Positions 7,527 through 14,786 are shown, counted from the first letter of the stretch. The stretch is DNA of 22,626 bases from CAZRXG01 sp964603985 (GCA_964603985.1 CAZRXG010000052.1:1-22626), one strand, 5' to 3'. Translations and numbers: made by a program. The notes: a model not told the origin generated them from the letters alone.

Positions 7527-7562
7527 AATCTGTGTAATCCGCGTAATTTGCGGACTGAAACC
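7527..7562 (+). repeat. Dispersed intergenic repeat, copy 1
   Basis: An AATCTGTGTAATCC core is followed by CGCGTAATTTGCGG and CTGAAACC, with an internal TCCGC/GCGGA dyad (7538-7554). A shortened relative lies at 12712-12738. The phrase is built of near-repeated units (GTGTAATCC, GCGTAATTT). It lies between two convergent genes (stops at 7439 and 7606), in a 166-base gap that also holds a CCTGC/GCAGG hairpin at 7572-7583 but no convincing terminator. Confidence 0.45.
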
Positions 7563-7605
7563 TCGGTATTGCCTGCGGGCAGGGCGCGAGCGCAGGCCAT
7601 CCCAT

Positions 7606-9129
7606 TCATTGACGGCTCCGGTGAATGGCCCGGCGAATGGCCTTCTGGACGATAAAAGCCACCAGCCCAGCGGCGGCGACGGCAGCCACAGGCCACAAGG
7701 CCGGAAGCAAAGGCGAGGTCTCCGCCCGTGCTCGCTTCAGGCGCTGCCGGAGGTCGGCTTCCAGGTCGGCGTATGCCGGATCGCCGGACCGGTTCTCCAA
7801 CTGATAGGGGTCGTCGGCCAGGTCATAAAGCTCAGTCTCGCCAATATCCTCCCCGCTCTTCAGTCCCGCGCCCACATCCACGTAGACGTAGCGCCCGGTG
7901 TGAATGGCCTGATACGAGTAGCGCTTGGCCCACGCTTCCAGCAGGAGACTGTCCCGCCAGCCATTCTCCCCCCGTAAAAGCGACACCAGCGAGAGGCCGT
8001 CCACCCGGCGTGGGATGGGGAGACCGGCCAACTCGTAGACGGTCGGCGCGATGTCGATGTTGGCCACCAGCGCGCTCTCAACACGCCGCTCCGGCACCAG
8101 TGCCGGATAGCGCAGCGCGAAAGGCACGTGTACGGCCTCCTGATAGACGACGCGCTTCACCCGCTCAAGACGGTGCTCGCCGAGCACCACGCCGTTATCC
8201 GACAGGAAAAACACAACCGTGTTGTCGAGCGTGCCCTGCCGGTCAAGCTCCTCAAGCACGCTCTCGATCACCTCGTCCGCAGCGTTCAGGCTTTGTAGCT
8301 GCTTGAGGCGAAACTCGTCCAGCCGGGTAACCTGCTCTGATGTCAGGGGCGAGGTCTCCTGCAACCAGGCGGGCTTGTCGGAAACGTCGGCCTCGTCGAA
8401 GTTCGGGGGGCGCTGCACGGGCAGATCCAGGTAAAGCGACTCGTCTCCGGGGGCGGGATCGGCGGGGGAATGGGGGGCATGAAGGGCAAAAATGAGCAGA
8501 AACGGCTGGTCGCGCTGTCCGGCCTGGGCCAGGAAATCCAGCGCGTGGTCACGTACTACATACGTGAAATAGTCCGTGTACTCCACCCACGTCCCGTTGA
8601 CGTTGAGCAGCGGCTCGAAGTAATCGCCCCCTCCCCCCATCCCTCCGTGAGCCACCCAGAAGTCAAACTCCGGGCGAGGTTCGTCGCCGGGTGTCTTCCC
8701 CCACGCGTTGACGTACTTGCCGACGATGCCGGTGTAGTAACCGGCGTCGTGCAGCGCCTGGACGAAGGTGCCCTCTTCAAGCGGATCGTCATTTTCGCGG
8801 ACGTTGTGGTTGTGGGCGTACATGCCGGTCAGGATGCTGGCCCGGCTGGGCCCACACAGCGAAGTGGTCACGTACGCATCGGTGAAGGTCACACCCTGGT
8901 CGAAAATGCGCGCCTGCGTGCGGGGCATATACTCCATCGTGCCGTATCGCTGGTCGTCGGTGACGATGATCAGGAAGTTGGGCCGCTCGCCGGGGGCCGG
9001 GTCGCCCGGCGCCCCCGAATCGTGCGAGGACGCGACGGCAGTGCAGGCGGTCGCAGCAAAAGAGGCGACCAGCAGGGGCGCGACCAGACGCCCGACCGGA
9101 TTCTCTCGACAGCCCACATGCCCGGCCAT
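7606..9129 (-). CDS. Lipoprotein sulfatase with C-terminal membrane helix
   Basis: Second sulfatase, 507 residues, same architecture as the one at 3050-4456 and sharing long identical motifs such as TMEYMPRTQARIF. The signal peptide ends in a lipobox-like ATAC with Cys29; NFLIIVTDDQR (51-61) gives metal ligands and Cys92 in CGPSRASILTG is the formylglycine precursor. FFLSDNGVVLGEHR gives the second metal motif. It differs by a C-terminal hydrophobic helix (about 478-497) followed by basic residues (RRAIHRSRQ), which would give a second membrane attachment with a cytoplasmic tail. The ATG directly follows the TAG of the CoA-transferase B gene, so it is the last gene of that operon. Substrate unknown. 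Confidence 0.92.
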   Translation of the reverse strand: MAGHVGCRENPVGRLVAPLLVASFAATACTAVASSHDSGAPGDPAPGERPNFLIIVTDDQRYGTMEYMPRTQARIFDQGVTFTDAYVTTSLCGPSRASILTGMYAHNHNVRENDDPLEEGTFVQALHDAGYYTGIVGKYVNAWGKTPGDEPRPEFDFWVAHGGMGGGGDYFEPLLNVNGTWVEYTDYFTYVVRDHALDFLAQAGQRDQPFLLIFALHAPHSPADPAPGDESLYLDLPVQRPPNFDEADVSDKPAWLQETSPLTSEQVTRLDEFRLKQLQSLNAADEVIESVLEELDRQGTLDNTVVFFLSDNGVVLGEHRLERVKRVVYQEAVHVPFALRYPALVPERRVESALVANIDIAPTVYELAGLPIPRRVDGLSLVSLLRGENGWRDSLLLEAWAKRYSYQAIHTGRYVYVDVGAGLKSGEDIGETELYDLADDPYQLENRSGDPAYADLEADLRQRLKRARAETSPLLPALWPVAAVAAAGLVAFIVQKAIRRAIHRSRQ

Positions 9130-9897
9130 CTAACGGTACATCCCCTCCGGGTCAAGCTCGACGCGGATCAGACGCAGTTCCTCCCCGGTCGGCGCGGGTG
9201 TCTCTTTGATCTCGTCCGCCACGCGCAGATCCCAGCCGACCTCGGCGCGCACGTCGTCGAGCGTCACGCCGGGGTGCAGCGAGACAAGCTGCATCTCGCG
9301 CTCCGGGTTGTCGAAGTCCAGGATCGCCATATCGGTGACGACAACCTGCGGCCCCGCGCCGGGCATACCATGCTCCCGGCGGGCATCGCCGCCGGTCAGG
9401 TGGCCGGGGCTGGTCAGGAAGTGGAGCTTCTCGACGAAAGAGCGATTGCTGAGCCGCATGATGACGAAGATGCGCTGGGCGTTGATCACGATCTCGCAGG
9501 CACCGCCGCTGCCCGGCAGGCGCACCTTGGGCGCGGCGTAGTCGCCGATGACGGTTGTGTTCAGGTTGCCGTGACGGTCGATCTGTGCCCCGCCCAGCAG
9601 CGCCACCTCAACCAGCCCACCCTGGAGGTATAGGCCGAACAGGTCGGGCATCGGCATGACGGACAGCGCCCCGGTGACGAGCGTGGGGTCGCCGATGGAG
9701 AGCGGCAGGCGGGCCGGTTGCGCGCCGTAGACGCCCGACTCGTAGATCAGCTCAAGGTCGGGGGCGACGGTGTGGCGCGCCAGGTTGCAGGCGATGTTGG
9801 GCATCCCAACGCCGACGAAGACCGCCCGCACCCCGGCCAGCGCGCGCGCCGCCGAGACGATCATCATCTCGGATCTGTTGTACTCTGCTTCGCTCAT
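9130..9897 (-). CDS. CoA-transferase subunit B (glutaconate CoA-transferase/IpdB-like)
   Basis: Beta subunit of a family I heteromeric CoA-transferase, 255 residues, moving CoA between carboxylic acids in the cytoplasm. E53 in LIYESGVYGA sits where the family's catalytic glutamate lies in the glutaconate CoA-transferase beta subunit. GGAQID, GNLNTTVIGDY and GSGGACEI are typical family motifs. Its ATG overlaps the upstream TGA as ATGA (9894-9897), the normal arrangement of A and B subunits. IpdB of steroid-ring degradation belongs to the same family, but acts as a hydrolase, so this could also be a ring-opening hydrolase rather than a transferase. Substrate not deducible. Confidence 0.9.
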   Translation of the reverse strand: MSEAEYNRSEMMIVSAARALAGVRAVFVGVGMPNIACNLARHTVAPDLELIYESGVYGAQPARLPLSIGDPTLVTGALSVMPMPDLFGLYLQGGLVEVALLGGAQIDRHGNLNTTVIGDYAAPKVRLPGSGGACEIVINAQRIFVIMRLSNRSFVEKLHFLTSPGHLTGGDARREHGMPGAGPQVVVTDMAILDFDNPEREMQLVSLHPGVTLDDVRAEVGWDLRVADEIKETPAPTGEELRLIRVELDPEGMYR

Positions 9898-10811
9898 CGG
9901 TAATCTCCGTAGTCAATCGAGTTGGCGGGAGCCGCCCCCGGCATGATGCGCCCCAGCACCTCACCGCCCATCTTCTTCATGTACTCGGCGCGGTCTTTGA
10001 CGCCGTAAACCCACTCGTCCAGCCAGGCCTCGGTCTGCGCCTGATCACGCGAGAGCTGGTCCCAGCTCAGGTAGAACTGGTTATCGCGGTCGTAGTAACC
10101 CTGCACATAGGACGGGTGGCAGCCGTGCGGCTCGTGCACCACCGCGTCGACGATCAGGCCGGGGATCAGCGTGCGGTTGGGGTCGGCGCGGATGACCGCC
10201 TGGTCGACGATCTCCTCGACCACGACGATCACCTTCCCGGCAGCGAAGGCCGCGTCCTTCTGGATGCCGAGCAGGCCCCACAACTGGGTGTTGCCCTGCG
10301 CGTCGGCCCGTTGGGCGTGGATGATCGCCAGGTCGGGGTTGAGGGGCGGCACGACCGCAATCGGGCCGTCGCCGTAGGGGCTTTCGACCATCCTGATGCG
10401 CTCGTTGATCTGCGATATCTCGGAGCCGATGTAGCTCCGCAGGGGGAAGAAGGGAAGCCGCATCGCGCCCGCCATGTAGCGGCACACCATGCCATAGTGC
10501 GAGTACTCCACCAGTTCGATGGGAGCCGGGATCCCCTTCTCGACGGCGCGGCGCACGCAGTGCAGCGACCCCACGCCGGGGTTTCCCAGGTAGCTGAAGA
10601 CCAGCCGGCTGGCAACCCCCGCCGCGATCATCTGGTCGTAGATCAGGTCGGGCGTCATGCGGACCAGCGTCAGGTCACGGCGGCCCTGGCGGATGATCTC
10701 GTGCCCGGCGGCGAAGCAGATGAAAGCCGTGAAGCCCTCAATCGCTATCGACATGCCATCGCGCACGTACTCGGCGATGGCTTCCTGCATGGACAGTTGT
10801 TTGTTTGTCAC
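9894..10811 (-). CDS. CoA-transferase subunit A (glutaconate CoA-transferase/IpdA-like)
   Basis: Alpha subunit, about 305 residues. Family motifs include GMSIAIEGFTAFICFAAGHEIIRQ (first 45 residues, conserved start), LTLVRMTPDLIYDQMI, then HAQRADAQGNTQLWG and VVVVEEIVD. The frame extends to 10874, but the extra residues overlap a palindromic repeat and are not family-like. The GTG at 10811 (TNKQLSMQEAIAEYV) fits the family best; the ATG at 10790 is an alternative without a Shine-Dalgarno. It forms the heteromer with the next gene. It follows the P5C dehydrogenase gene after a 91-base gap that contains a REP-like palindrome. Partner and substrate unknown. Confidence 0.88.
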   Translation of the reverse strand: MTNKQLSMQEAIAEYVRDGMSIAIEGFTAFICFAAGHEIIRQGRRDLTLVRMTPDLIYDQMIAAGVASRLVFSYLGNPGVGSLHCVRRAVEKGIPAPIELVEYSHYGMVCRYMAGAMRLPFFPLRSYIGSEISQINERIRMVESPYGDGPIAVVPPLNPDLAIIHAQRADAQGNTQLWGLLGIQKDAAFAAGKVIVVVEEIVDQAVIRADPNRTLIPGLIVDAVVHEPHGCHPSYVQGYYDRDNQFYLSWDQLSRDQAQTEAWLDEWVYGVKDRAEYMKKMGGEVLGRIMPGAAPANSIDYGDYR

Positions 10812-10842
10812 GGATTCTTTCTCGTGGGAATCATGTGAGCGG

Positions 10843-10887
10843 GTAGGGGCGAGGCGCACCCTGATGCCCGGCACGGCCCGCCCCTAC
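10843..10887. repeat. REP-like palindrome in the operon gap
   Basis: A 45-base imperfect palindrome with perfect outer arms GTAGGGGCG (10843-10851) and CGCCCCTAC (10879-10887). Read on either strand it begins GTAGGGGC. That GTAG-plus-stem layout resembles bacterial REP elements mobilised by Y1-type (RAYT) transposases, although no such transposase is in the window. It lies between the dehydrogenase stop and the CoA-transferase start and could attenuate or stabilise the mRNA. Confidence 0.6.
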
Positions 10888-10902
10888 GAAAGCCGCAATA
10901 AA

Positions 10903-12471
10903 TCAGTGGATCACCGTCTGGCTCTGCTCGCGCAGGTAGTTAAACAGCGAGTAGTGCCCGCCGATGTTGCGACCGGAGGAGCCGCTGCTCTTCCAGCCGC
11001 CGAAGGGCTGGTAGCCGGGCCACGCGCCGGTCGTCGCCCCGGCGTCGCGGTTGACGTACACCACACCGGCCTCGATGTTGTCAAGGAACCATTGAACCTC
11101 GCCCTCGTCGCGGCTGAAGAAGCCCGCCGTCAGGCCGTACCTGACATCGTTGGCCTTCTGCATCGCCTCGTCGAGCGACTCCACCGCCGTGACCACCAGG
11201 ATGGGGACGAACAGCTCTTCCTGCACCAGCTCGTGGTCGTGCGGCAGGCCGGTGACGATGGTCGGCTCGACGTAGTAGCCGTGCGCCATGTCGCCTTCGG
11301 TCAGCACACCGCCGCCGTAAATCACCTCGCCGTCGGCCTGAGCTTTCTTCATGAAGCGCTTGAAGTCCTCATATGCGCTCTGATTGATCAGCGGGCCGAG
11401 GAAGGTGTAGCGTTCGAGCGGGTCGCCGATCTCAAGCTGCTTCGTCTTGTCAACCAGCTTCTCGACGAAGGCATCGTAGACATCCCGGCGAACGTAGGCC
11501 CGCGAGCAGGCCGAGCATTTCTGCCCGCCCATGCCAAAGGCCGAGCGCATCACTCCCTGGGCCGCCTTCTCCAGGTCGGCCTTGTTGGAGACGAGGGCCG
11601 GGTTCTTGCCGCCCATCTCGACGACCACCGGCTTGGGATGGTCGGGGGCGAAGTTGTGGTAAATCTGGCCGAAGCCCACGTCGTACGAGCCGGTGAAGGT
11701 GATGCCCGCCACGTCGGGGTTCTCGACCAGTTCCATGCCCGCCGTGCGGCCCGGCCCGGTGACGAAGTTCACGACGCCCGCCGGAGCGCCCGCCTCGATC
11801 AGGTACTTGATCAGCACGTAGGCCGTCCAGGGCGCGTCCGAAGACGGCTTGAGGACGACGGTGTTGCCCGTCACCAACGCGGCAGCCACCGGCCCGGCGG
11901 CCAATGCCAGCGGGAAGTTGAAGGGCGAGATCACCGCCCACACGCCGTAGGGCTTCAACACGCTGACGTTGCTGTCGTTGTCGCCGAAGGAGTTCATCTG
12001 GCGCACGAAGCCCTCGTTCTGGCGCATCTGATAGCAGTAGTAGCGCATCAGGTCAGCCGACTCCTGGACATCACCCATCGCCTCGACGCGGTTCTTGCCC
12101 ATCTCCATGATCATCATCGCCGAGATGTCCATCATGTTCTCGCTGATCATGTCGGCGGCTTTCTCGACGATGGTCAGGCGCTCCCCGTAAGGCATGGCAC
12201 GCCAGGCGGGGAAGGCCGTTTTTGCGGCGGCAATGGCGTCACCGGCGTCCTTACGGGTGCCCTTCTGCGCGTGCAGCAGCGGCTTGCGGGTGTCGGCGGG
12301 GCTGAGCACGGCGAAGGTCTCGGCCACCTCGCGCTCCTCGCCGTTGATGATCAGCGGCAGGGTCGCGCCGCGCTGCGCCCTCACCCGCTCGACAGCCTCG
12401 TCAAACGCGGCGTGCAGGTCATCGTTATCCACGGACATCGTGGTGTACGTGATCTTAAACTTGTCGGCCAT
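10903..12471 (-). CDS. rocA: L-glutamate gamma-semialdehyde (1-pyrroline-5-carboxylate) dehydrogenase, RocA type
   Basis: NAD-dependent aldehyde dehydrogenase, 522 residues, oxidising glutamate semialdehyde to glutamate in proline/arginine breakdown. Catalytic features: N185 in SPFNFPLAL, K208 in VLKPSS, E285 in EMGGKNPALV and nucleophile C319 in GQKCSACSR, the last being characteristic of the RocA/TIGR01237 branch rather than of bifunctional PutA. GYQPFGGWKSSGSSG near the C-terminus also fits. AGGAGAG five bases before the ATG is a strong Shine-Dalgarno. It is the first gene of an operon with the CoA-transferase genes and a sulfatase. No proline dehydrogenase gene is present in the window. 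The symbol follows the family; the in vivo role is inferred. Confidence 0.9.
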   Translation of the reverse strand: MADKFKITYTTMSVDNDDLHAAFDEAVERVRAQRGATLPLIINGEEREVAETFAVLSPADTRKPLLHAQKGTRKDAGDAIAAAKTAFPAWRAMPYGERLTIVEKAADMISENMMDISAMMIMEMGKNRVEAMGDVQESADLMRYYCYQMRQNEGFVRQMNSFGDNDSNVSVLKPYGVWAVISPFNFPLALAAGPVAAALVTGNTVVLKPSSDAPWTAYVLIKYLIEAGAPAGVVNFVTGPGRTAGMELVENPDVAGITFTGSYDVGFGQIYHNFAPDHPKPVVVEMGGKNPALVSNKADLEKAAQGVMRSAFGMGGQKCSACSRAYVRRDVYDAFVEKLVDKTKQLEIGDPLERYTFLGPLINQSAYEDFKRFMKKAQADGEVIYGGGVLTEGDMAHGYYVEPTIVTGLPHDHELVQEELFVPILVVTAVESLDEAMQKANDVRYGLTAGFFSRDEGEVQWFLDNIEAGVVYVNRDAGATTGAWPGYQPFGGWKSSGSSGRNIGGHYSLFNYLREQSQTVIH

Positions 12472-12613
12472 AGTTCTCTCCTGTGAGGCAAACAGTGCTT
12501 ACGCACGTGAGAGGGTCTGTCAGCACACATACAGTCATTGACGCAGCGTGCACGATCATAGCACACCGCCACATGACCGCCAAAGAGTTCCCCAACCCCG
12601 GCCCAGCACCATG

Positions 12614-12642
12614 ATTATAGTACAGAAACGGCTCCAGGTGAA
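12614..12642 (-). promoter_or_regulatory. Promoter of the P5C dehydrogenase operon
   Basis: On the minus strand TTCACC (12642-12637) and a perfect TATAAT (12619-12614) are 17 bases apart. Transcription would start near 12607, giving a leader of about 135 bases before the ATG at 12471. The -35 box is a partial match; the -10 and spacing are good. Confidence 0.6.
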
Positions 12643-12711
12643 GGTGAAAGCCTTCGCGGGGTGTGTCCGAGTTTTGGGGTGAATTGCTTGTTGCCCGCAA
12701 ATTTGCAGAGC

Positions 12712-12738
12712 AATCTGTGTGATCTACGGGCTGAATCC
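12712..12738 (+). repeat. Dispersed intergenic repeat, shortened copy 2
   Basis: AATCTGTGTGATC followed by TACGGGCTGAATCC aligns with the copy at 7527-7562 if one internal unit of about nine bases is removed. It lies in the 521-base divergent gap between the P5C dehydrogenase gene and the importer genes. The alignment was made by eye and is short. Confidence 0.35.
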
Positions 12739-12780
12739 GGGAAACTCGCCCTCAAATCCGAGTGCATCCGGTGAATCCCA

Positions 12781-12797
12781 ACATTTTGACAAAATGT
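12781..12797. promoter_or_regulatory. Perfect palindrome overlapping the importer -35 box (candidate operator)
   Basis: ACATTTTG-A-CAAAATGT is a perfect 17-base palindrome that covers the TTGACA -35 box of the downstream promoter. An overlapping second dyad, TGACA-AAA-TGTCA, spans 12787-12799. A dimeric repressor bound here would block RNA polymerase. No cognate regulator is adjacent. Confidence 0.55.
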
Positions 12798-12814
12798 CAC
12801 CTAAAAACTACAAT
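12786..12814 (+). promoter_or_regulatory. Strong sigma70-type promoter of the ABC importer operon
   Basis: A consensus TTGACA (12786-12791) and TACAAT (12809-12814) are separated by exactly 17 bases. This is the best promoter in the window. Transcription from about 12821 gives a leader of about 170 bases that contains the REP-like hairpin (12850-12873) and a short leader ORF (12925-12978). Confidence 0.8.
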
Positions 12815-12849
12815 TGAACCCCTACAGGCCAAAGTTTGTATGATCTATG

Positions 12850-12873
12850 CGAGCAGCACACCGCTGCTCCTAC
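12850..12873 (-). repeat. REP-like hairpin in the importer 5' leader
   Basis: Perfect 7-bp stem GAGCAGC (12851-12857) and GCTGCTC (12863-12869) with loop ACACC. On the minus strand it reads GTAGGAGCAGC then the return arm, the GTAG-plus-hairpin pattern of bacterial REP sequences. It shares GTAGGRGC with the palindrome at 10843-10887. Being transcribed in the importer leader, it may also act as an mRNA structure. Confidence 0.5.
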
Positions 12874-12924
12874 GCCACGTTGCAAACACGGCCAAACGTT
12901 GAGGACAAGGAAAGGAGAACCCTA

Positions 12925-12978
12925 TTGAGCAATCCCCGACTTCGATATTTGATTCCGGTCATAAATAACCGAACCTAG
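12925..12978 (+). CDS. Putative 17-residue leader peptide upstream of the binding protein
   Basis: A TTG codon at 12925 lies seven bases after AAAGGAG and opens a frame of 17 codons (MSNPRLRYLIPVINNRT) ending in TAG at 12976-12978. The stop codon overlaps the TAGGAGGAG Shine-Dalgarno of the binding-protein gene 15 bases before its ATG. This layout suggests that ribosomes on the leader deliver to, or gate, the next ribosome-binding site. The peptide is basic and hydrophobic but matches nothing I know. Non-ATG start and short length keep confidence low. Confidence 0.35.
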   Translation: MSNPRLRYLIPVINNRT

Positions 12979-12992
12979 GAGGAGAATCGATA

Positions 12993-14774
12993 ATGCGCAA
13001 GAGCCTGTTTAAACTCATAGTCTTTGCCACCCTGGTGGCTTTGCTTCTGGTAGCCTGCGGTGGCGCCGCCACCCCTGCGCCCGCGGTTGAAGAGGAAGAG
13101 GCCCCTCCCGTCGAAGAGGAAATGGAAGAGGAGATGGAGGAGGAGGAAGAGGCTCCTCCCGCCGAGGAAGAGGAAGTGATGGAGGAAGAGCCTGTCACTT
13201 TCGTCTTCGCCGCGCAGGGTGACGCCGTCAACCTCGACAACGCTCTCGTGACCGATGGCGAGTCCTTCCGTGTCGCCGAACAGGGCTGCGAGGGGCTGCT
13301 CGAGTTTGAGCCGGGCACAACCACCCCCGCCCCCTCTCTGGCCGAAAGCTGGGATATCAGCGAAGACGCGCTTGAGTGGACGTTCCACCTGCGCGAAGGC
13401 GTGATGTTCCACGACGGGACCCCCTTCAACGCCGACGCGGTCGTCTTCAACTTCGAGCGCTGGCGCTTTACCGACAACGAATACCACTTCGAAGAGCAGG
13501 TCTTCGAGTACTACGAGTCCATGTGGGGCGGCTTCGACGACGAGTCCAACATCACCAGCGTCGAGGCACTGGACGAATACACCGTCAAGGTCACGCTTGC
13601 CACCCCCACCTCCACACTGGCCAACATGGCCATGCCCATGTTCATGCTTCACAGCCCGCAGGCCATCCAGGACTACGGCGTCGACTACGGCACGCCCGAC
13701 GTGGGCTACGTGTGCACCGGCCCCTACGAATTCGTTGAGTGGGTGACCGGCGACCACATAACCCTTGAGCGCTACCCCGACTACTGGGGCGAGGTGACCG
13801 GCAACGTCGAGCGCATCGTCATCCGCCCGATCGTTGACCCCGCCGCCCGTCTCGCCGCGCTGCAGGCCGGTGAGATCGATGCCTACTTCGGCGCGACCCC
13901 CGAGGATGTCGAGGCCGCCGAGGCCGACCCCAACCTGCAGGTCCTGCGCCGTGGCCCGCTGAACTGCGGCTACATGGCCTTCAGCTTCCGTGTCCAGGAA
14001 CTGCGTGATCCGCTCGTGCGTGAGGCGATTGCCGTGGCGATCAACCGCGACGCCATCGTGGACGCCTACTTCGCCGGTGCGGGCATCAAGGCCAACCAGT
14101 TCCTGCCGGTCGGCATGCTGGGGCACGACGACTCGCTGCCCGGCTTCGACTACGATCCCGACCGCGCCAAGGAACTGCTGACCGACGCGGGCTACCCGGA
14201 TGGTCTGGCCGAGGTCAACGTCTACGGCATCAACGATGAAGACAACTCGATGACCGACGAGATCGTTGAGACCGGCGCCCTGAAGCTGTACGTCATGCCG
14301 GTGACCCGTCCGTACATGCCGGACGCCGAGGGCATCGCCCAGGCAGTCGCGGCAGACCTGGCGGCCGTCGGCATCCAGACCGAACTGGTCAGCCTGGGTG
14401 ACTGGGGCCTGTACCTGGACGAGCGCCGCAATGGCCGCCTGGCCGGCCTGTACTTCCTGGGCTGGACGGGTGACAACGGCGACCCCGACAACTTCCTGGG
14501 TTACTTCTTCGGCCTCGCCGACACAGCACTGCCACGTGAGGGCCACATCGAGATCCCCGATATCACAGCCCTGCTGCTGCAGGCGCGTGCGGAGACCGAT
14601 CCCGCTGTGCGGGCCGAGCTGTATGTCCAGGCGGAGCAGATGCTGCTTGATGGCGCTTACCGCGTCTGGCTGGCCTACAACAGCCCGCCGCTGCTGCTCC
14701 AATCCTACGTCTCCGGCTACGACCCCAGCCCGATTGGCACCGAGTTCTTCAGGAGTGTGGTAATCGAGAAGTAG
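12993..14774 (+). CDS. ABC transporter substrate-binding lipoprotein, peptide/nickel family (SBP_bac_5)
   Basis: Solute-binding lipoprotein of 593 residues, anchored outside the membrane and feeding the permeases downstream. The signal peptide ends at a lipobox (LVAC, Cys22). Residues 32-67 form an extreme acidic linker of Glu runs interrupted by APP and Met. The mature domain shows the SBP_bac_5 signature (AESWDISEDALEWTFHLREG, about 117-136, then FHDGTPFNADAVVFNFERW), followed by a normal-length peptide-binding lobe. Family members bind oligopeptides, nickel, opines or oligosaccharides, so the ligand cannot be told. AGGAGG gives a strong ribosome-binding site and ATG 12993 is well placed. 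Two hairpins follow the gene, which would favour its higher expression compared with the permeases. Confidence 0.93.
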   Translation: MRKSLFKLIVFATLVALLLVACGGAATPAPAVEEEEAPPVEEEMEEEMEEEEEAPPAEEEEVMEEEPVTFVFAAQGDAVNLDNALVTDGESFRVAEQGCEGLLEFEPGTTTPAPSLAESWDISEDALEWTFHLREGVMFHDGTPFNADAVVFNFERWRFTDNEYHFEEQVFEYYESMWGGFDDESNITSVEALDEYTVKVTLATPTSTLANMAMPMFMLHSPQAIQDYGVDYGTPDVGYVCTGPYEFVEWVTGDHITLERYPDYWGEVTGNVERIVIRPIVDPAARLAALQAGEIDAYFGATPEDVEAAEADPNLQVLRRGPLNCGYMAFSFRVQELRDPLVREAIAVAINRDAIVDAYFAGAGIKANQFLPVGMLGHDDSLPGFDYDPDRAKELLTDAGYPDGLAEVNVYGINDEDNSMTDEIVETGALKLYVMPVTRPYMPDAEGIAQAVAADLAAVGIQTELVSLGDWGLYLDERRNGRLAGLYFLGWTGDNGDPDNFLGYFFGLADTALPREGHIEIPDITALLLQARAETDPAVRAELYVQAEQMLLDGAYRVWLAYNSPPLLLQSYVSGYDPSPIGTEFFRSVVIEK

Positions 14775-14786
14775 CCCCGGCTACTT
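14769..14786 (+). other. Hairpin overlapping the binding-protein stop codon
   Basis: AAGTAGC (14769-14775) and GCTACTT (14780-14786) form a 7-bp stem with a CCCG tetraloop, and the TAG stop codon lies inside the left arm. It may pause the ribosome or protect the 3' end. No function is proven by sequence. Confidence 0.5.

Noticed and set aside
10812..10874. N-terminal extension of CoA-transferase A
   Set aside because: Falls in the REP-like palindrome region and does not match the conserved family start at GTG 10811.
10657..12486. 609-residue open frame on the plus strand opposite the P5C dehydrogenase gene
   Set aside because: Antisense shadow with His/Asp/Val-rich low-information sequence; the minus strand encodes a complete aldehyde dehydrogenase with all catalytic residues.
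12820..12992. Riboswitch in the importer leader
   Set aside because: No recognisable aptamer consensus; only a simple hairpin and a short ORF can be seen.
12975..14702. 575-residue open frame on the minus strand opposite the binding-protein gene
   Set aside because: Antisense shadow; ends in a poly-Leu/Phe stretch that is just the complement of the Glu-rich linker.
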